Positions 1-5,465 of a stretch of 5,465 bases of DNA are shown here, piece by piece. Numbering within the stretch: the stretch's first letter is position 1; every line of letters starts with the position of its first letter. The notes beneath the pieces are model-generated. The model was given only the letters and a program-made list of their open reading frames with translations, ran no database searches and was not told the origin of the DNA. The DNA is from Gammaproteobacteria bacterium (lineage in GTDB: Bacteria; Pseudomonadota; Gammaproteobacteria; HK1): contig JAJECB010000081.1 in NCBI GenBank assembly GCA_022822245.1, forward strand, positions 1 to 5,465. Reading direction: 5' to 3'. The position numbers were made by a program, and so were the translations under genes.

Positions 1-800
1 ACCACCCGGTCGATCGCGACCAGAGTCTCGAGCAGGGGCTCCATCTCGTCCAGCGGCACCACGTTCGGGCCGTCGCTCAGCGCCTCGTCCGGGACCGGAT
101 GGGTCTCCATGAACACGCCCGAGACCCCCGCTCCTACCGCCGCCCGCGCGAGCACCGGAACGAACTCGCGCTGTCCGCCCGACGACGCCCCCATTCCCCC
201 CGGCATCTGGACCGAATGGGTGGCGTCGAACACGACGGGGCAGCCCGTCTCGCGCAGCACCGCGAGCGAGCGCATGTCGGAGACGAGGTAGTTGTAGCCG
301 AACGACACCCCCCGCTCGCACACCAGGATTCGATCGTTGCCGGCCGATCGCGCCTTCTCGACCACGTGGGCCATGTCCCAGGGAGCGAGGAACTGGCCCT
401 TCTTGATATTGACCGGAAGGCCGGCCGCCGCCACTCGCCGGATGAAGCTCGTCTGGCGGCAGAGGAAGGCCGGGGTCTGGAGCACGTCCACCACCGCCGC
501 GACCTCGCCGATAGGGGTGTCTTCGTGCACGTCGGTGAGGACCGGCACGTCGAGATCCGCACGAACCCGTTCCAGGATCCGGAGCCCCTCCGCGATCCCC
601 GGCCCGCGGAAGCTGGCCGCCGAGGTCCGGTTCGCCTTGTCGAACGACGACTTGTAGATGAAGCCGATGCCGAGCCGACCCGCAACGTCCCGGAGCGTCT
701 CCGCCGACTCGAGGGCCAGGCGCTCCGACTCGATGACGCACGGCCCCGCGATGAGGAAAAAGGGCCGGTCGGGACCCGCCTCGAATCCGCAGAGGTTCAT
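1..800 (-). CDS. kdsA: KDO-8-phosphate synthase (2-dehydro-3-deoxyphosphooctonate aldolase), metal-dependent type, C-terminus cut by window edge
   Basis: The enzyme condenses phosphoenolpyruvate with arabinose-5-phosphate to KDO-8-phosphate in the cytoplasm, the committed step toward the KDO sugar of the lipopolysaccharide inner core. Seen: 266 codons of a DAHP-synthase-class TIM-barrel protein, with IAGPCVIES (residues 17-25), [11 protein letters not shown] (50-60), TDVHE (89-93), CRQT (114-117), [12 protein letters not shown] (131-142), [12 protein letters not shown] (167-178), [11 protein letters not shown] (192-202) and FMETHP (230-235). Family knowledge: class II (metal-dependent) enzymes such as that of Aquifex aeolicus carry Cys11, His185, Glu222 and Asp233 as metal ligands. 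The equivalents here are Cys21, His195, Glu232 and Asp243, all at a constant offset of 10, whereas the E. coli metal-independent enzyme has Asn in place of the Cys. The ATG at 798-800 gives a normal N-terminus. It lies 16 bases after the pyrG stop with no strong Shine-Dalgarno, so translational coupling is likely. Relatives are about 265-285 residues long, so probably fewer than 20 residues are missing. No frameshift was seen. Confidence 0.97.
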   Translation of the reverse strand, partial: MNLCGFEAGPDRPFFLIAGPCVIESERLALESAETLRDVAGRLGIGFIYKSSFDKANRTSAASFRGPGIAEGLRILERVRADLDVPVLTDVHEDTPIGEVAAVVDVLQTPAFLCRQTSFIRRVAAAGLPVNIKKGQFLAPWDMAHVVEKARSAGNDRILVCERGVSFGYNYLVSDMRSLAVLRETGCPVVFDATHSVQMPGGMGASSGGQREFVPVLARAAVGAGVSGVFMETHPVPDEALSDGPNVVPLDEMEPLLETLVAIDRV

Positions 801-816
801 CGCCGGGCGGCCATGG

Positions 817-5465
<4,649 letters not shown>

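Overview
The window looks like chromosomal housekeeping DNA from a Gram-negative, high-GC bacterium. GC is roughly 65-70% by eye, with mostly G or C at third codon positions. A KDO-8-phosphate synthase implies a lipopolysaccharide outer membrane. The E. coli-type aminopeptidase N and the adjacent order pyrG then kdsA (in Pseudomonas followed by eno) point to a proteobacterium, most likely gammaproteobacterial. I cannot name a genus.

The layout is three genes around one divergent intergenic region. On the minus strand, pyrG (CTP synthase, 817-2616, complete) is followed after 16 bases by kdsA (KDO-8-P synthase, 1-800, missing only its C-terminal end at the window edge). These two almost certainly share one transcript. 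On the plus strand, pepN (M1-family aminopeptidase N, 2812-5465) starts 195 bases away from the pyrG start and runs off the right edge with probably a few tens of codons left. The 195-base intergenic stretch holds a candidate sigma70-type promoter facing each way, a 16-base GC-rich palindrome near the midpoint, and a compact hairpin that would overlap the pyrG ribosome-binding site.

Functionally, pyrG and kdsA are linked through CTP. PyrG makes CTP from UTP, and the KDO made downstream of KdsA must be activated with CTP (CMP-KDO) before it enters lipid A. PepN is a separate cytoplasmic peptide-recycling enzyme, and its neighbourship with the other two is probably positional only.

I found no RNA genes, mobile elements, CRISPR arrays or novel system. 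The points worth a second look are a metal-type KdsA with all four metal ligands conserved, an acidic low-complexity tail of about 55 residues on PyrG, a hairpin that could mask the pyrG ribosome-binding site, the central palindrome, and the weak ribosome-binding site of kdsA. A very long open frame antisense to pepN was examined and rejected.
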